A stretch of 64,000 nt of DNA from Robiginitomaculum sp. (GTDB lineage Bacteria > Pseudomonadota > Alphaproteobacteria > Caulobacterales > Maricaulaceae): assembly GCA_016765135.1 (NCBI GenBank), contig JAESQN010000029.1, positions 43,485 through 107,484 on the forward strand, in the 5' to 3' direction. The notes beneath the pieces were generated by a model. The model saw nothing but the letters and a program-made list of their open reading frames with translations. It had not been told where the DNA came from and searched no databases. Positions 26,392 through 34,025 of the stretch are shown in pieces. Position numbers and translations under genes: made by a program. Within the stretch, counting starts at the first letter, position 1; each line of letters begins with the position of its first letter.

Positions 26392-27117
26392 GCCGCCATT
26401 TATGTGCAGGGTTTGGCCTGTGATATAATTGGCCTCTTCACTGGCCAGATAAAGAGCCGCATTGGCAATGTCTTGGCCTGTACCCAGCTTGCCGACCGGT
26501 ATTCTTGTCAAGATGGCCTCGGTTTGTTTTTCGTTGAGCACATCGGTCATGGGCGAAGCGATAAACCCCGGTGCTATGCAATTGGCCGTGACACCGCGCA
26601 CCGCAACTTCCTGAGCCAAAGATTTGGTAAAGCCGATCATGCCGGCCTTGGAAGCGGCGTAATTGGCCTGGCCAGGATTTCCGGTGACCCCGACAACCGA
26701 AGTTATCCCGATAATCCGGCCCCAGCGGGCTTTCATCATACCGCGTAGGCATGCTTTGGTCAGGCGGAAATAGGCTTCCAGATTAACCTTTTGCACCAGG
26801 TTCCAATCATCCGGTTTCATACGCATCAACAAACCGTCGCGGGTCAGCCCTGCGTTTGACACCAGAATATCAACGGGGCCGTCCATTAACTCCGCCGCCT
26901 GTTTGGGCAGCGCATCGACCGCCTCTCCGTCCGAGAGATTACATGGGGCTACAAATGCACCCTCCCCTAATTCCGCCGCCAATTCTTCAAGTTTTTCCGC
27001 TCGCGTACCCGATAAAGTCACCAATGCGCCCTGAGCATGTAAAAGCCGCGCAATATCGCCGCCAAGCCCCCCGGTTGCACCCGTTACCAAAGCCCTGTGT
27101 CCAGTTAAATCAAACAT
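26377..27117 (-). CDS. fabG: 3-oxoacyl-[acyl-carrier-protein] reductase
   Basis: This 246-residue short-chain dehydrogenase has the NADPH motif TGATGGLGGDIA, the NAG motif VSNAGLTRDGLLM, the catalytic Ser region ITSVVGVTGNPGQ and YAASKAGMIGFTKSLAQE, and the C-terminal GQTLHINGGMAMI. This is the FabG pattern, for the first reduction of each fatty-acid elongation cycle. It is downstream of fabD on the same strand with a repeat element in the gap. The gene for acyl carrier protein, often next, is not here. Confidence 0.94.
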   Translation of the reverse strand: MFDLTGHRALVTGATGGLGGDIARLLHAQGALVTLSGTRAEKLEELAAELGEGAFVAPCNLSDGEAVDALPKQAAELMDGPVDILVSNAGLTRDGLLMRMKPDDWNLVQKVNLEAYFRLTKACLRGMMKARWGRIIGITSVVGVTGNPGQANYAASKAGMIGFTKSLAQEVAVRGVTANCIAPGFIASPMTDVLNEKQTEAILTRIPVGKLGTGQDIANAALYLASEEANYITGQTLHINGGMAMI

Positions 27118-27140
27118 GTTTTTCTTCCTTTTTTATTTAG

Positions 27141-27278
27141 CCCTCTCCCCGTTTACGGGGGAGGTGGGCGCTTCTTAGCGCTCGGAGGGGGGAGCTCCAA
27201 ACGCAAAATTCTGCGGGTGTGGCTCCCCCCTCCGCCTCCGCAAGAGCTCCGGCACCTCCCCCGTAAATGGGGAGAGGG
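27141..27278. repeat. Palindromic element, family B copy 1
   Basis: The outer arms CCCTCTCCCCGTTTACGGGG and CCCCGTAAATGGGGAGAGGG are inverted complements with mismatches. Inner GGAGGGGGGAGC and GCTCCCCCCTCC form a second stem. Related elements with the same arrangement are at 52125-52256 and 63769-63936. It lies between fabD and fabG within one transcription unit. Confidence 0.8.
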
Positions 27279-27284
27279 GATAGT

Positions 27285-28229
27285 TCATTCATTCATCCGT
27301 TCTGCAAATTTCTCCAACGCTTCAGGCGTTGACAGCGCTACACCGTCTACACCCTTGACAATCCTACGCAGCATTCCGGTTAGCACTTTGCCAGTCCCTG
27401 GTTCTGCAAATGTATCGACACCGCCCTCCGCCATCCACGAAACACTTTCGCGCCAGCGTACCCGGCCCGTGACCTGGGCTACCAGATCAGATTTTAGCTG
27501 TGCCGGATCAGAGACTGGCCCCGCCGTGACATTGTTGACCACGGGCACCACTGGTGCTTTCAAATCCGTATCAGCAAGCGCGTCCGCCATAGCCTCGGCC
27601 GCTGGAGCCATTAAATCACAGTGGAATGGTGCCGAGACGGGCAATAAAACCGCTTTGCGCACCCCCAGCTCATTTGCCGCCTCTATAGCAGCTTCGACAG
27701 CCGATTTCCCCCCGGAAATCACCACCTGCCCATTAGCATTGTCATTTGCGATCTGGCACACACCGGATTTTGCACCAACTATAACAGCCGCGTTCGCCAT
27801 ATCCAAATCAGCCCCAAGCAAGGCCGCCATAGCCCCCACCCCAACGGGTACGGCCTTTTGCATAGCCTCGCCGCGCAGACGTAAAAGCTTTGCCGTCTCG
27901 GCCAGAGATAAGCTCCCTGCCGCACACAGAGCCGAATACTCGCCCAGGGAATGCCCGGCCACATAACTTGCCGCACTAACATCCACATCAAACTCTTGCC
28001 GCAACACCGCCATAGCTACCAGCGAGCAAGCCATCAGGGCAGGCTGGGTGTTGGCAGTCAGGGTTAAATCCTCCATCGGCCCATCCCACATCAAGCCGGA
28101 CAGGTTTTGTGACAAAGCATCGTCAACCTCATCAAATATCGCCCGCGCTGCCGCAAAATTGTCAGCCAAATCCTTACCCATACCAACCGATTGCGAACCT
28201 TGACCGGGGAATGTAAATGCCAGTTTCAT
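27285..28229 (-). CDS. fabD: Malonyl-CoA:ACP transacylase
   Basis: The protein has 314 residues from MKLAFTFPGQGSQ; AGAGG precedes this ATG, so the frame extending to 28244 is too long. The nucleophile motif GHSLGEYSALCA and the conserved PFHCDLM region with the active-site His are intact. It loads malonyl groups onto acyl carrier protein. It is divergent from the rpsF operon, an arrangement found in many alphaproteobacteria, and upstream of fabG. Confidence 0.94.
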   Translation of the reverse strand: MKLAFTFPGQGSQSVGMGKDLADNFAAARAIFDEVDDALSQNLSGLMWDGPMEDLTLTANTQPALMACSLVAMAVLRQEFDVDVSAASYVAGHSLGEYSALCAAGSLSLAETAKLLRLRGEAMQKAVPVGVGAMAALLGADLDMANAAVIVGAKSGVCQIANDNANGQVVISGGKSAVEAAIEAANELGVRKAVLLPVSAPFHCDLMAPAAEAMADALADTDLKAPVVPVVNNVTAGPVSDPAQLKSDLVAQVTGRVRWRESVSWMAEGGVDTFAEPGTGKVLTGMLRRIVKGVDGVALSTPEALEKFAERMNE

Positions 28230-28289
28230 AATGCCTCTTCTCATGTGTATTTTCCCTGATTATCAACGCAATTCGCTACAAATCAAGTG

Positions 28290-28317
28290 TTGCGTTCGAA
28301 ATAGTCTTGTGTATGTT
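28290..28317 (+). promoter_or_regulatory. Putative promoter of the rpsF-rpsR-rplI operon
   Basis: TTGCGT, a 16-bp spacer and TATGTT form a plausible sigma-70 promoter about 130 bp before rpsF. The leader that follows contains a small CCGC/GCGG hairpin with an ACCG loop, which faintly recalls the S6:S18 autoregulatory site of other bacteria. That RNA element is not certain. Confidence 0.4.
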
Positions 28318-28445
28318 GCGCCGCTTACCGATTGCGGTCTTTGGCCCGCCTGTCAGACATGGGGTTTGACCAAGGCTTTAGAACCATCGTTTATCTCTCC
28401 CCTTCGAGAGCTACGCGCCGCAGTCTAACTTAGAAGGACATATTT

Positions 28446-28802
28446 ATGTCATACTACGAACACGTGATCATTTCACGTCCCGACATTTCCGAGACCCAGG
28501 TCAAAGAAATGATCATCCAACTTTCCGATAAATTTGCAAGCCTTGGCGGCAAAGTCGTCGATACCGAATATTGGGGCCTGCGCAAATTGGCTTACCGGAT
28601 CAATAAAAACCGCAAAGCTCACTACTCTTTCTTCAAGCTTGATGCACCGTCTGATGCTGTTCAGGAAATTGAACGCCTGCACCGCATTGACGACGATATA
28701 CTGCGCTATATGACCATCCGGGTTGACGAGCACACGGACGAGACATCGCCGATCATGAAAAAACGTGAAGACCGCGAGCGCAAGCCGCGCTCTCCCAGAT
28801 AG
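28446..28802 (+). CDS. rpsF: 30S ribosomal protein S6
   Basis: The protein has 118 residues with the bS6 pattern YYEHVIISRPDIS, YWGLRKLAYRINKNRKAHY and LHRIDDDILRYMTIRV. The C-terminal tail is basic (KKREDRERKPRSPR), as in many alphaproteobacteria. It binds 16S rRNA with S18. It is the first gene of the rpsF-rpsR-rplI operon, with AGAAGGA upstream of the ATG. Confidence 0.97.
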   Translation: MSYYEHVIISRPDISETQVKEMIIQLSDKFASLGGKVVDTEYWGLRKLAYRINKNRKAHYSFFKLDAPSDAVQEIERLHRIDDDILRYMTIRVDEHTDETSPIMKKREDRERKPRSPR

Positions 28803-28817
28803 AGACAGGACAATATC

Positions 28818-29081
28818 ATGGCTAAAAAACTAGATATTAAAATTGAAAACCTGCCCGTACGCAGTCAATTTTCCCGCCGCCGCAAGGTGTGCCCATTTGC
28901 TGGTGAAAACGGCAAAACCATCGACTATAAAGACCCTAAAATGCTGGCACGTTACATGTCTGAAAAAGGCAAAATCGTACCGTCACGCATTTCCAGCGTC
29001 ACCCACAAGAAACAACGCGAATTGGCCAAAGCCATCAAGCGCGCACGCTTTTTGGCACTCTTGCCATATGCTGCGAATTAG
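28818..29081 (+). CDS. rpsR: 30S ribosomal protein S18
   Basis: The protein has 87 residues with the conserved bS18 core [23 protein letters not shown] (read in segments), [26 protein letters not shown] and LLPYAAN. It forms a heterodimer with S6 on the platform of the small subunit. It lies 15 bp after rpsF with AGACAGGA as ribosome site. The sequence is close to family length. Confidence 0.97.
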   Translation: MAKKLDIKIENLPVRSQFSRRRKVCPFAGENGKTIDYKDPKMLARYMSEKGKIVPSRISSVTHKKQRELAKAIKRARFLALLPYAAN

Positions 29082-29090
29082 GAGGCGATT

Positions 29091-29684
29091 ATGCAAATTG
29101 TACTTTTAGAACGGGTGGAAAGCCTGGGAAATATGGGCGATATCGTCAACGTGAAGAACGGCTATGCCCGCAACTTCCTTTTACCACAATCCAAAGCTTT
29201 ACGGGCCACCAAAGCCAATTTAGTGCGCTTTGAAGCCGAGCGTGAGTTTTTGGAAAAACGCAATGCGGAAACTGCGCAAAAAGCCTCCGAAGAGGGTTCT
29301 GATCTCGACGGCACGACCTATATCGCTATCCGTCAGGCTGGTGAAACTGGTATTCTTTACGGTTCAGTCTCGTCTCGTGATGTAGCCGAGTTGGTCGGTG
29401 AACCCGTTAAACGCTCTATGGTGGTTCTTGAACAACCGATTAAAGAGCTGGGCTTGCATGACGTACGCGTCAAGCTTCACCCGGAAGTGAGCATCAATGT
29501 GATTGTCAATGTGGCCCGCACCGAAGACGAAGCCGCACGCCAAGAAGCTGGCGAAGATGTGATCGCTACGCAGCTCGACGAAGACAAAAACGAAGCAGAA
29601 ACAGACGCAAGCGAACGCGCCGAAACTGCCAAGGAAATGTTCGAAGGCGAACACGGCGAAGATTTACGCGCAGACGAAGACTAA
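29091..29684 (+). CDS. rplI: 50S ribosomal protein L9 with acidic C-terminal extension
   Basis: The protein has 197 residues. The bL9 N-terminal domain is clear (MQIVLLERVESLGNMGDIV, VKNGYARNFLLPQ), followed by the connecting helix and the C-terminal domain ending VNVARTEDEAARQ. The last 40 or so residues are highly acidic (DEDKNEAETDASERAE and on), longer than the usual 150-residue protein but common in alphaproteobacteria. An AGGAGG-like site precedes the ATG. A strong terminator follows. Confidence 0.96.
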   Translation: MQIVLLERVESLGNMGDIVNVKNGYARNFLLPQSKALRATKANLVRFEAEREFLEKRNAETAQKASEEGSDLDGTTYIAIRQAGETGILYGSVSSRDVAELVGEPVKRSMVVLEQPIKELGLHDVRVKLHPEVSINVIVNVARTEDEAARQEAGEDVIATQLDEDKNEAETDASERAETAKEMFEGEHGEDLRADED

Positions 29685-29706
29685 CCGCTTCACATATACA
29701 AACACC

Positions 29707-29741
29707 AAAACCCGCCCGACATTGTCGCGGCGGGTTTTTTG
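29707..29741 (+). terminator. Rho-independent terminator after rplI
   Basis: AAACCCGCC and GGCGGGTTTTTTG form a GC-rich hairpin with a short loop and a T-tract, 23 bp after the rplI stop. It closes the ribosomal-protein operon. The T-tract region is itself duplicated just downstream. Confidence 0.9.
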
Positions 29742-29770
29742 TTGGGAGAGCGGTTTTTTTGTTGGGAGAG
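29731..29770. repeat. 20-bp tandem duplication overlapping the terminator T-tract
   Basis: Bases 29731-29750 and 29751-29770 are two adjacent 20-bp units that differ at one position (CGGGTTTTTT or CGGTTTTTTT, then GTTGGGAGAG). It belongs to the set of short tandem duplications seen throughout the window. Confidence 0.85.
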
Positions 29771-29817
29771 ATAAGCTCAAAAACTATTCCCGTCGCAGTT
29801 AACCTCGTGTGAAAAAC

Positions 29818-29960
29818 TTACGACTCAAGGCCGAAAATTGCCCGCGCTCCGTCTGCATCTTTCTTCATCTGAACTGTGAGCGCGTCCAGGCCGTCGAATT
29901 TTACGTCTTCTCTTATGTAGGTGCGAAAGGCTACATTCAGGATACGGTAATACACAAGAT
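29818..29960 (-). pseudogene. Displaced copy of the ribF 3' end (flank of AT-rich insert)
   Basis: Read on the minus strand this segment encodes RILNVAFRTYIREDV, then KFDGLDALTVQMKKDADG and ARAIFGLES before a TAA. It parallels the C-terminus of the intact ribF gene at 31213. Bases 29846-29919 are identical to 31235-31308 (74 of 74), while the sequence on both sides is similar but diverged. It carries no start and no upstream ribF sequence. It marks the left boundary of the inserted segment as a direct repeat. Confidence 0.85.
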
Positions 29961-30048
29961 ATGGCGGCGCGTTTCAAGAAGCGTTCACGAAGCCCCTAAA
30001 GCACTCCCTGATAAATCGGGGCTAAGCAACTTGCTTCACTAATTTCAC

Positions 30049-30077
30049 TTGCAATTACAAACGAAATACTCTATATT
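30049..30077 (+). promoter_or_regulatory. Strong-looking promoter upstream of the DUF4760-like gene
   Basis: TTGCAA and TATATT are separated by exactly 17 bp. A GAGGAG ribosome site follows at 30092 and an ATG at 30104, which opens only seven codons (MRSEKDI) before a TAG. The long reading frame begins further on in another frame at 30138. The spacing suggests either a leader peptide or a start region damaged by a small frameshift. Confidence 0.6.
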
Positions 30078-30137
30078 ATTAACATAATTGCGAGGAGTAA
30101 TAGAATGCGTTCTGAAAAAGATATTTAGCCCCAATAT

Positions 30138-31184
30138 ATGAGGGGACTATGTAAATGTGATACAAGCTGTAAAATAGTTTGCTGGTTTGTTATTAGATTT
30201 TTTATTCAAGCTGCATCCGTTTTCCTTTTGTGGTATGTACTTCTTGCACCATTCCTGAAGAATGCGCTTCAAGTGGGCATATTATTTTCTGGGCACATCA
30301 TTGGCATTATAATTACTGCTCTTACTCTGTGGTTGGTTGAAGATTTGTTCACGCCTCGACGACAAATTTATGCTCGGTGGGGTCTGTTAGAGCCTCAGCC
30401 AGTATATACTATTCGATACATGCGAATTTTTGCCATAATATTCTTTTGTATTGCGGCATTGGCTGCGGTGCTAAAGATACACCTAACATCCATTGAAGGC
30501 CAAGAATGGCGTTATTGGTCAGCTATTGGCTTTTTAGCCTCAGCAGCGGTTGCCTCTTTAGGTTGGTTGGTTACGAACTCACAAACACAACAAATAAACC
30601 GAATAGCTGAAACTGAGAACGCTCTGAGGGACATGTTACAAGACCGGGATGTTATCCAAATTAAGCGCCACACCACTGTAATATACGACTACTTTACAAC
30701 CGAAAGCGAGCGAAAAACCTCAACTTCAGTTCCAGCTGATAAGCTTAATAAGAAATATTGCAAGATTGTTCACACCTCGCTTATGCACAAAAACATCAAT
30801 TGCGATATTGAAATATATCTAAATTACAACCGTAAATGCAAAATTTTGGTCTATGAATATTTAAACGTAATGGAACGTGTTGCTGTTGGAATACGTTTTG
30901 GAAGATTGGATTTTAATTATACCTATGCAACATTAAATAAGATTGTACTTGCAACTTATGACAAATGGGCCTTGCTTCTAAAAGAAGAATCCGATGCGAA
31001 AAGTGCGACATATCGTGGCAAAAATTGCGAATCAGCAAACAATGAAACCTATGAACATTTTATTTGGTTAGCACACCGTTTTAGGAAGCGTTACGTTCGT
31101 AAATGTCAGGATGAAACAGAAAAAGATACACAGAACACGTTATTGGGAAAAATGATCTTGGATATTAAAAAGCCGAAAGGTTAG
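30138..31184 (+). CDS. AT-rich membrane protein, DUF4760-like, on an insert beside ribF
   Basis: The protein has 348 residues. Three or four hydrophobic helices occur in the first 150 residues (FFIQAASVFLLWYVLLAPFL, IIGIIITALTLWLV, IFAIIFFCIAALAAV, IGFLASAAVASLGWLV). A cytoplasmic part follows with LVYEYLNVMERVAVGIRFG and YEHFIWLAHRF, which resembles DUF4760 proteins; the function is unknown. The DNA is clearly more AT-rich than its neighbours and the codon use is unlike theirs, a sign of transfer. The first ATG has no good ribosome site, so the true start is uncertain. It is the only gene between the two direct repeats of the ribF end. Confidence 0.7.
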   Translation: MRGLCKCDTSCKIVCWFVIRFFIQAASVFLLWYVLLAPFLKNALQVGILFSGHIIGIIITALTLWLVEDLFTPRRQIYARWGLLEPQPVYTIRYMRIFAIIFFCIAALAAVLKIHLTSIEGQEWRYWSAIGFLASAAVASLGWLVTNSQTQQINRIAETENALRDMLQDRDVIQIKRHTTVIYDYFTTESERKTSTSVPADKLNKKYCKIVHTSLMHKNINCDIEIYLNYNRKCKILVYEYLNVMERVAVGIRFGRLDFNYTYATLNKIVLATYDKWALLLKEESDAKSATYRGKNCESANNETYEHFIWLAHRFRKRYVRKCQDETEKDTQNTLLGKMILDIKKPKG

Positions 31185-31212
31185 TAAGGGAAAAAGAATT
31201 AAGGGGAAAAAC

Positions 31213-32148
31213 TCACATTCCAAAAATCGCCCGTGCTCCGTCTGCATCTTTCTTCATCTGAACTGTGAGCGCGTCCAGGCCGTCGAATTTTACGTCTTCT
31301 CTTATGTAAGTGCGAAAAGCGACGTCCAAAATGCGGCCATAAATATCAGCATCAAAATCGAAAATATGCATTTCCAGTCTGTGGTCTTTGCCGTCTACGG
31401 TCGGGCGTGAACCTACATAGGCAACACCGGGGCGCCAATTATCTTCGCCGTCTAGTCTACACTCAGCCGCGTAAATACCGGCCTTGGGCCGCAGCCGGTC
31501 ATTGAAATACAGATTAGCCGTGGGGAAACCGAGCGTGCGGCCCAGATGATCGCCGTGCATAACCTCACCGTCAACAATCCACGGGCGCGACAACATATGG
31601 GCGGCGAAAAATACATCGCCGTCTCTGAGCGCCTGGCGGATTTCGGTGGAACCGTATTTGCCGTAGCTTTGGTGCAAGCTTACTTCCGCAACGCCAGTGA
31701 CACCAATGCCTCTGGCGGCGCAATGTCGCTTGAGGCTTTCGAAATCACCGCAGCGTTTATGGCCGTAGTGAAAATCCTTCCCAACCACCACATGGCGCAC
31801 ACCCAAGCCTCTGTGCAGGACAATTTCAACAAATTCCTCATCACTCATCTGGGTCAAGGCTGTATCAAACGGAATTTCGTAAACGGTTTTCGCGCCCATT
31901 TCCCCAAGCAATCGTGCGCGTATGCGCGAACTCATCAGACGAAACGGGGTCACATTAGGGTCAAAAAAATGGCTGGGATGGGGGCGGAAACACGCCACGG
32001 CCAGTTGCGTGTTTTCCCGGCCCGCGATCTCGGAAGCCGTGGCAATCACGACTGTATGGCCCCGGTGCAAGCCATCGAAATTACCCAGGGCGATTACGGC
32101 ACCTTTGTCGGCTTTGGCCAGACCAGAATAGTTATCAATGATTTTCAT
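31213..32148 (-). CDS. ribF: Bifunctional riboflavin kinase/FAD synthetase
   Basis: The protein has 311 residues. The N-terminal FMN adenylyltransferase domain has GNFDGLHRGHTVVI and VVGKDFHYGHKRCGD, and the C-terminal kinase domain has GRTLGFPTANLYF. It makes FMN and then FAD. Its last 35 codons fall in a direct repeat that is duplicated 1.4 kb away, so its present 3' end (ending FGM) may have been supplied by the inserted segment. It lies 8 bp after the MaoC gene. Confidence 0.94.
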   Translation of the reverse strand: MKIIDNYSGLAKADKGAVIALGNFDGLHRGHTVVIATASEIAGRENTQLAVACFRPHPSHFFDPNVTPFRLMSSRIRARLLGEMGAKTVYEIPFDTALTQMSDEEFVEIVLHRGLGVRHVVVGKDFHYGHKRCGDFESLKRHCAARGIGVTGVAEVSLHQSYGKYGSTEIRQALRDGDVFFAAHMLSRPWIVDGEVMHGDHLGRTLGFPTANLYFNDRLRPKAGIYAAECRLDGEDNWRPGVAYVGSRPTVDGKDHRLEMHIFDFDADIYGRILDVAFRTYIREDVKFDGLDALTVQMKKDADGARAIFGM

Positions 32149-32156
32149 GGTGCGGA

Positions 32157-32594
32157 CTAATCTTCTGTGGATCTCTTGGGCACAATAACGCCAGCACTGC
32201 CGCGTATGATTTGCTTGCCGTTCACACTACACGAAACCTTCATTTTAATGCGCCCCGTGCGCTCATTGATCTCGGCAACTTCGGCGCGGGCAACAATTTC
32301 GTCGTCAATAAAAGCTGGGCGTCTAAAACGTAAATTCAGCTCGACAAATATAGCCCCCGGCCCCGGCAGATCATTGCCCAATATGGCTGAGATCAAAGAC
32401 GCCGACAAAGCCCCGTGGGCGATGCGCCGCTCAAACATAGTGGTTTTGGCAAATTCCTCGTCCATATGAACGGGGTTATAGTCGCCCGAAATTTCGGCGA
32501 ATGTATCAATCCGTGCACCCGTGACTACCAATTTGGTTTCACCAAACATGCCGACCGACATTTCATCCAGATAATATCCGCGTTTATGAGCCAT
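32157..32594 (-). CDS. MaoC-family (R)-specific enoyl-CoA hydratase
   Basis: The 145-residue hot-dog-fold protein carries the hydratase-2 motif SGDYNPVHMDEEFAKTTMF with the catalytic Asp and His, then RRIAHGALSASLISAILG. PhaJ-type enzymes hydrate trans-2-enoyl-CoA to (R)-3-hydroxyacyl-CoA, often feeding polyhydroxyalkanoate synthesis. No pha gene is visible here, so the exact pathway is open. It is cotranscribed with ribF. Confidence 0.85.
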   Translation of the reverse strand: MAHKRGYYLDEMSVGMFGETKLVVTGARIDTFAEISGDYNPVHMDEEFAKTTMFERRIAHGALSASLISAILGNDLPGPGAIFVELNLRFRRPAFIDDEIVARAEVAEINERTGRIKMKVSCSVNGKQIIRGSAGVIVPKRSTED

Positions 32595-32613
32595 TATAAT
32601 CTCCCTACGTTCC

Positions 32614-32659
32614 CTACCAAGTTAGAGACGAAAGCCTCTACCAAGTTAGAGACGAAAGC
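32614..32659. repeat. 22-bp tandem duplication overlapping the HAD gene end
   Basis: The unit CTACCAAGTTAGAGACGAAAGC occurs at 32614-32635 and 32638-32659, period 24, without mismatch. The stop codon and last codons of the HAD hydrolase gene (SSLTW) are encoded by the second unit, so the duplication has probably rewritten the C-terminus of that protein. Confidence 0.85.
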
Positions 32660-33477
32660 ATGTATTTGACATAAATATTATGTTTTTCAAGTAAATTTGC
32701 AACTGCGTCCGCATTTCCAGCATCAAGCCCGTCAGCCACGAACAACGCGTCATAGTTTTGGTTTTGCGCGCCGAGCAAATCGGTCTGTATATTATCGCCT
32801 ATGGTCAGCACTTTCGAACGGTCTATTTCATAGCCAGCAAGCTCGCCCAGCCACGAACGCGACAGCCTGTAGATGGCGTCATGTGGCTTACCCGCATAAA
32901 TGACCTCACCGCCCATATCCTCATAAGCCAGCGCCAAAGCCCCGCCGCAATAAATCATTTTATCGCCCTTTTTGACCTTGATGTCCGGGTTGGCGCAAAT
33001 CAATGGCAGGTTTAGCTCGCGTGCCTCCCCGAGCAAATCCGTATAATCGTCCGGCGTCTCGTTTTCGTCGTCAAACAGGCCCGTGCAGGTGATAAAAGCG
33101 GCGTCTTTCAACTCGACGAAATTCAGAGCCAGGTTTTCATAAAGCCTATCATCACGCTTAGGCCCAAGCTTAAAGGCCGGCCCCGGCGCACGCCGCGCCA
33201 ACTCGTCAATCGTCGCATCGCCGGAAGTGACAATGGCATCATAAACATTATGGGGCACACCGACCTCATCAAATTGGGCCGGAATGGCAACGGACGGGCG
33301 CGGTGAATTGGAGATCAATACCACAGGCCCGCGCTCCTGACGAAACCGCTGTAAAGCTTCAATAGCGGCAGGAAATGCGTCCCGGCCATTATGAATAACC
33401 CCCCAAATATCCACAAGCGCAGCATCATACTGCTCAGAGATTTGACCCAGGCCCACGATGTTAGTAAAATTTGTCAT
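32638..33477 (-). CDS. HAD-superfamily subclass IIA hydrolase (TIGR01459-like)
   Basis: The protein has 279 residues starting at MTNFTNIVGL. Motif I is present as ALVDIWGVIHNG, motif II as VVLISNSPRP, and the C-terminal GKPHDAIYRLSRSW and VLTIGDNIQTDLLGA are the Lys and acidic motifs of subclass IIA (NagD-like) phosphatases. In motif I the second Asp of DxD is replaced by Trp, as in the TIGR01459 group, whose substrate is not known. The C-terminal residues come from a tandem repeat. The longer frame to 33534 adds an unlikely N-terminus. Confidence 0.85.
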   Translation of the reverse strand: MTNFTNIVGLGQISEQYDAALVDIWGVIHNGRDAFPAAIEALQRFRQERGPVVLISNSPRPSVAIPAQFDEVGVPHNVYDAIVTSGDATIDELARRAPGPAFKLGPKRDDRLYENLALNFVELKDAAFITCTGLFDDENETPDDYTDLLGEARELNLPLICANPDIKVKKGDKMIYCGGALALAYEDMGGEVIYAGKPHDAIYRLSRSWLGELAGYEIDRSKVLTIGDNIQTDLLGAQNQNYDALFVADGLDAGNADAVANLLEKHNIYVKYMLSSLTW

Positions 33478-33677
33478 GTTATATAATCTTCTTGGATATT
33501 GTATTGAATTGCTGAATATATACATATGTAGCAAGTTCTCTCTATACTACCATATACTCTCTATACTTTGCTAGATTTACGGTATTTCGGGCAAAATTGG
33601 GACATTTATACTCCATTCGCCCGATTTTCACCGCTGTAGCATATAAAAACATCGCCACAACGTCCCCTATACTCCGA

Positions 33678-33775
33678 TCATACCCAACTTGATTGGGTAT
33701 CCAGCGCATAAAGAGCGAGCAAAGCTCGCACATTATTGTAGGGACTGGATTCCCGGCATCTTTACTGGGATGGGG
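33678..33775. repeat. Palindromic element, family D copy 1
   Basis: The element begins TCATACCC, forms a hairpin with GGGTATCCAGCG, contains AAAGAGCGAGCAAAGCTCGCACAT (a second hairpin, GCGAGC/GCTCGC) and ends with a degenerate GGATTCCCGGCATC hairpin. It matches 52994-53090 over its length. The 33478-34171 interval has no intact gene; besides this repeat it contains the REP/RAYT remnant below and otherwise nothing I recognise. Confidence 0.8.
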
Positions 33776-33850
33776 CGGGAAGGGGCGGAATGTGGGGAGG
33801 TTTTATGTTAAGCCAACGAAATCAATTACGGTGGTGATTATGGTGACAAG

Positions 33851-33880
33851 ATTACGGTGACAGCAACCGAATTACTTCTA
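33851..33880. repeat. REP-like sequence 1 (3' flank of RAYT remnant)
   Basis: ATTACGGTGACAGCAACCGAATTACTTCT resembles the inverse of the sequence at 34026-34050 and the repeat at 34871-34899. It overlaps the stop codon of the transposase remnant. The core GGTGACAGNAACCGAATTA is the shared signature. Confidence 0.7.
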
Positions 33881-33990
33881 ATCTTCATCACCGAAAAACA
33901 CCTGCTCGCGCCTGTTGCCGCATTTTTCACATATTAGGGGGTCACATGATAGGGCAATCCCGGAATAGCAATACGCGCAAGTCGAGCCAT
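33878..33990 (-). pseudogene. Remnant of REP-associated tyrosine transposase (RAYT, Y1 family)
   Basis: From an ATG at 33990 the minus strand reads MARLARIAIPGLPYHVT, the hallmark start of IS200-like REP-associated transposases. After a short disrupted stretch with an in-frame stop, GNRREQVFFGDED appears in another frame, which is the next conserved segment of the same family. The gene then ends at a REP-like sequence. The catalytic HUH and Tyr motifs are gone. With REP-like sequences on both sides in opposite orientation, it is a decayed REP-RAYT unit with a large internal deletion. Confidence 0.8.
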
Positions 33991-34025
33991 GCGAGCACCT
34001 TACACCAAAACTTGACACAAAGCAA

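Noticed and set aside
27217..27966. 249-residue ORF on the plus strand
   Set aside because: Antisense to fabD and partly in a repeat element; low-complexity Ser/Ala/Thr composition.
29809..30042. 77-residue ORF on the plus strand
   Set aside because: It is antisense to the displaced ribF tail, which explains the open frame.
33542..33733. 63-residue ORF on the minus strand
   Set aside because: It lies partly in the family D repeat and has no ribosome site or family match.
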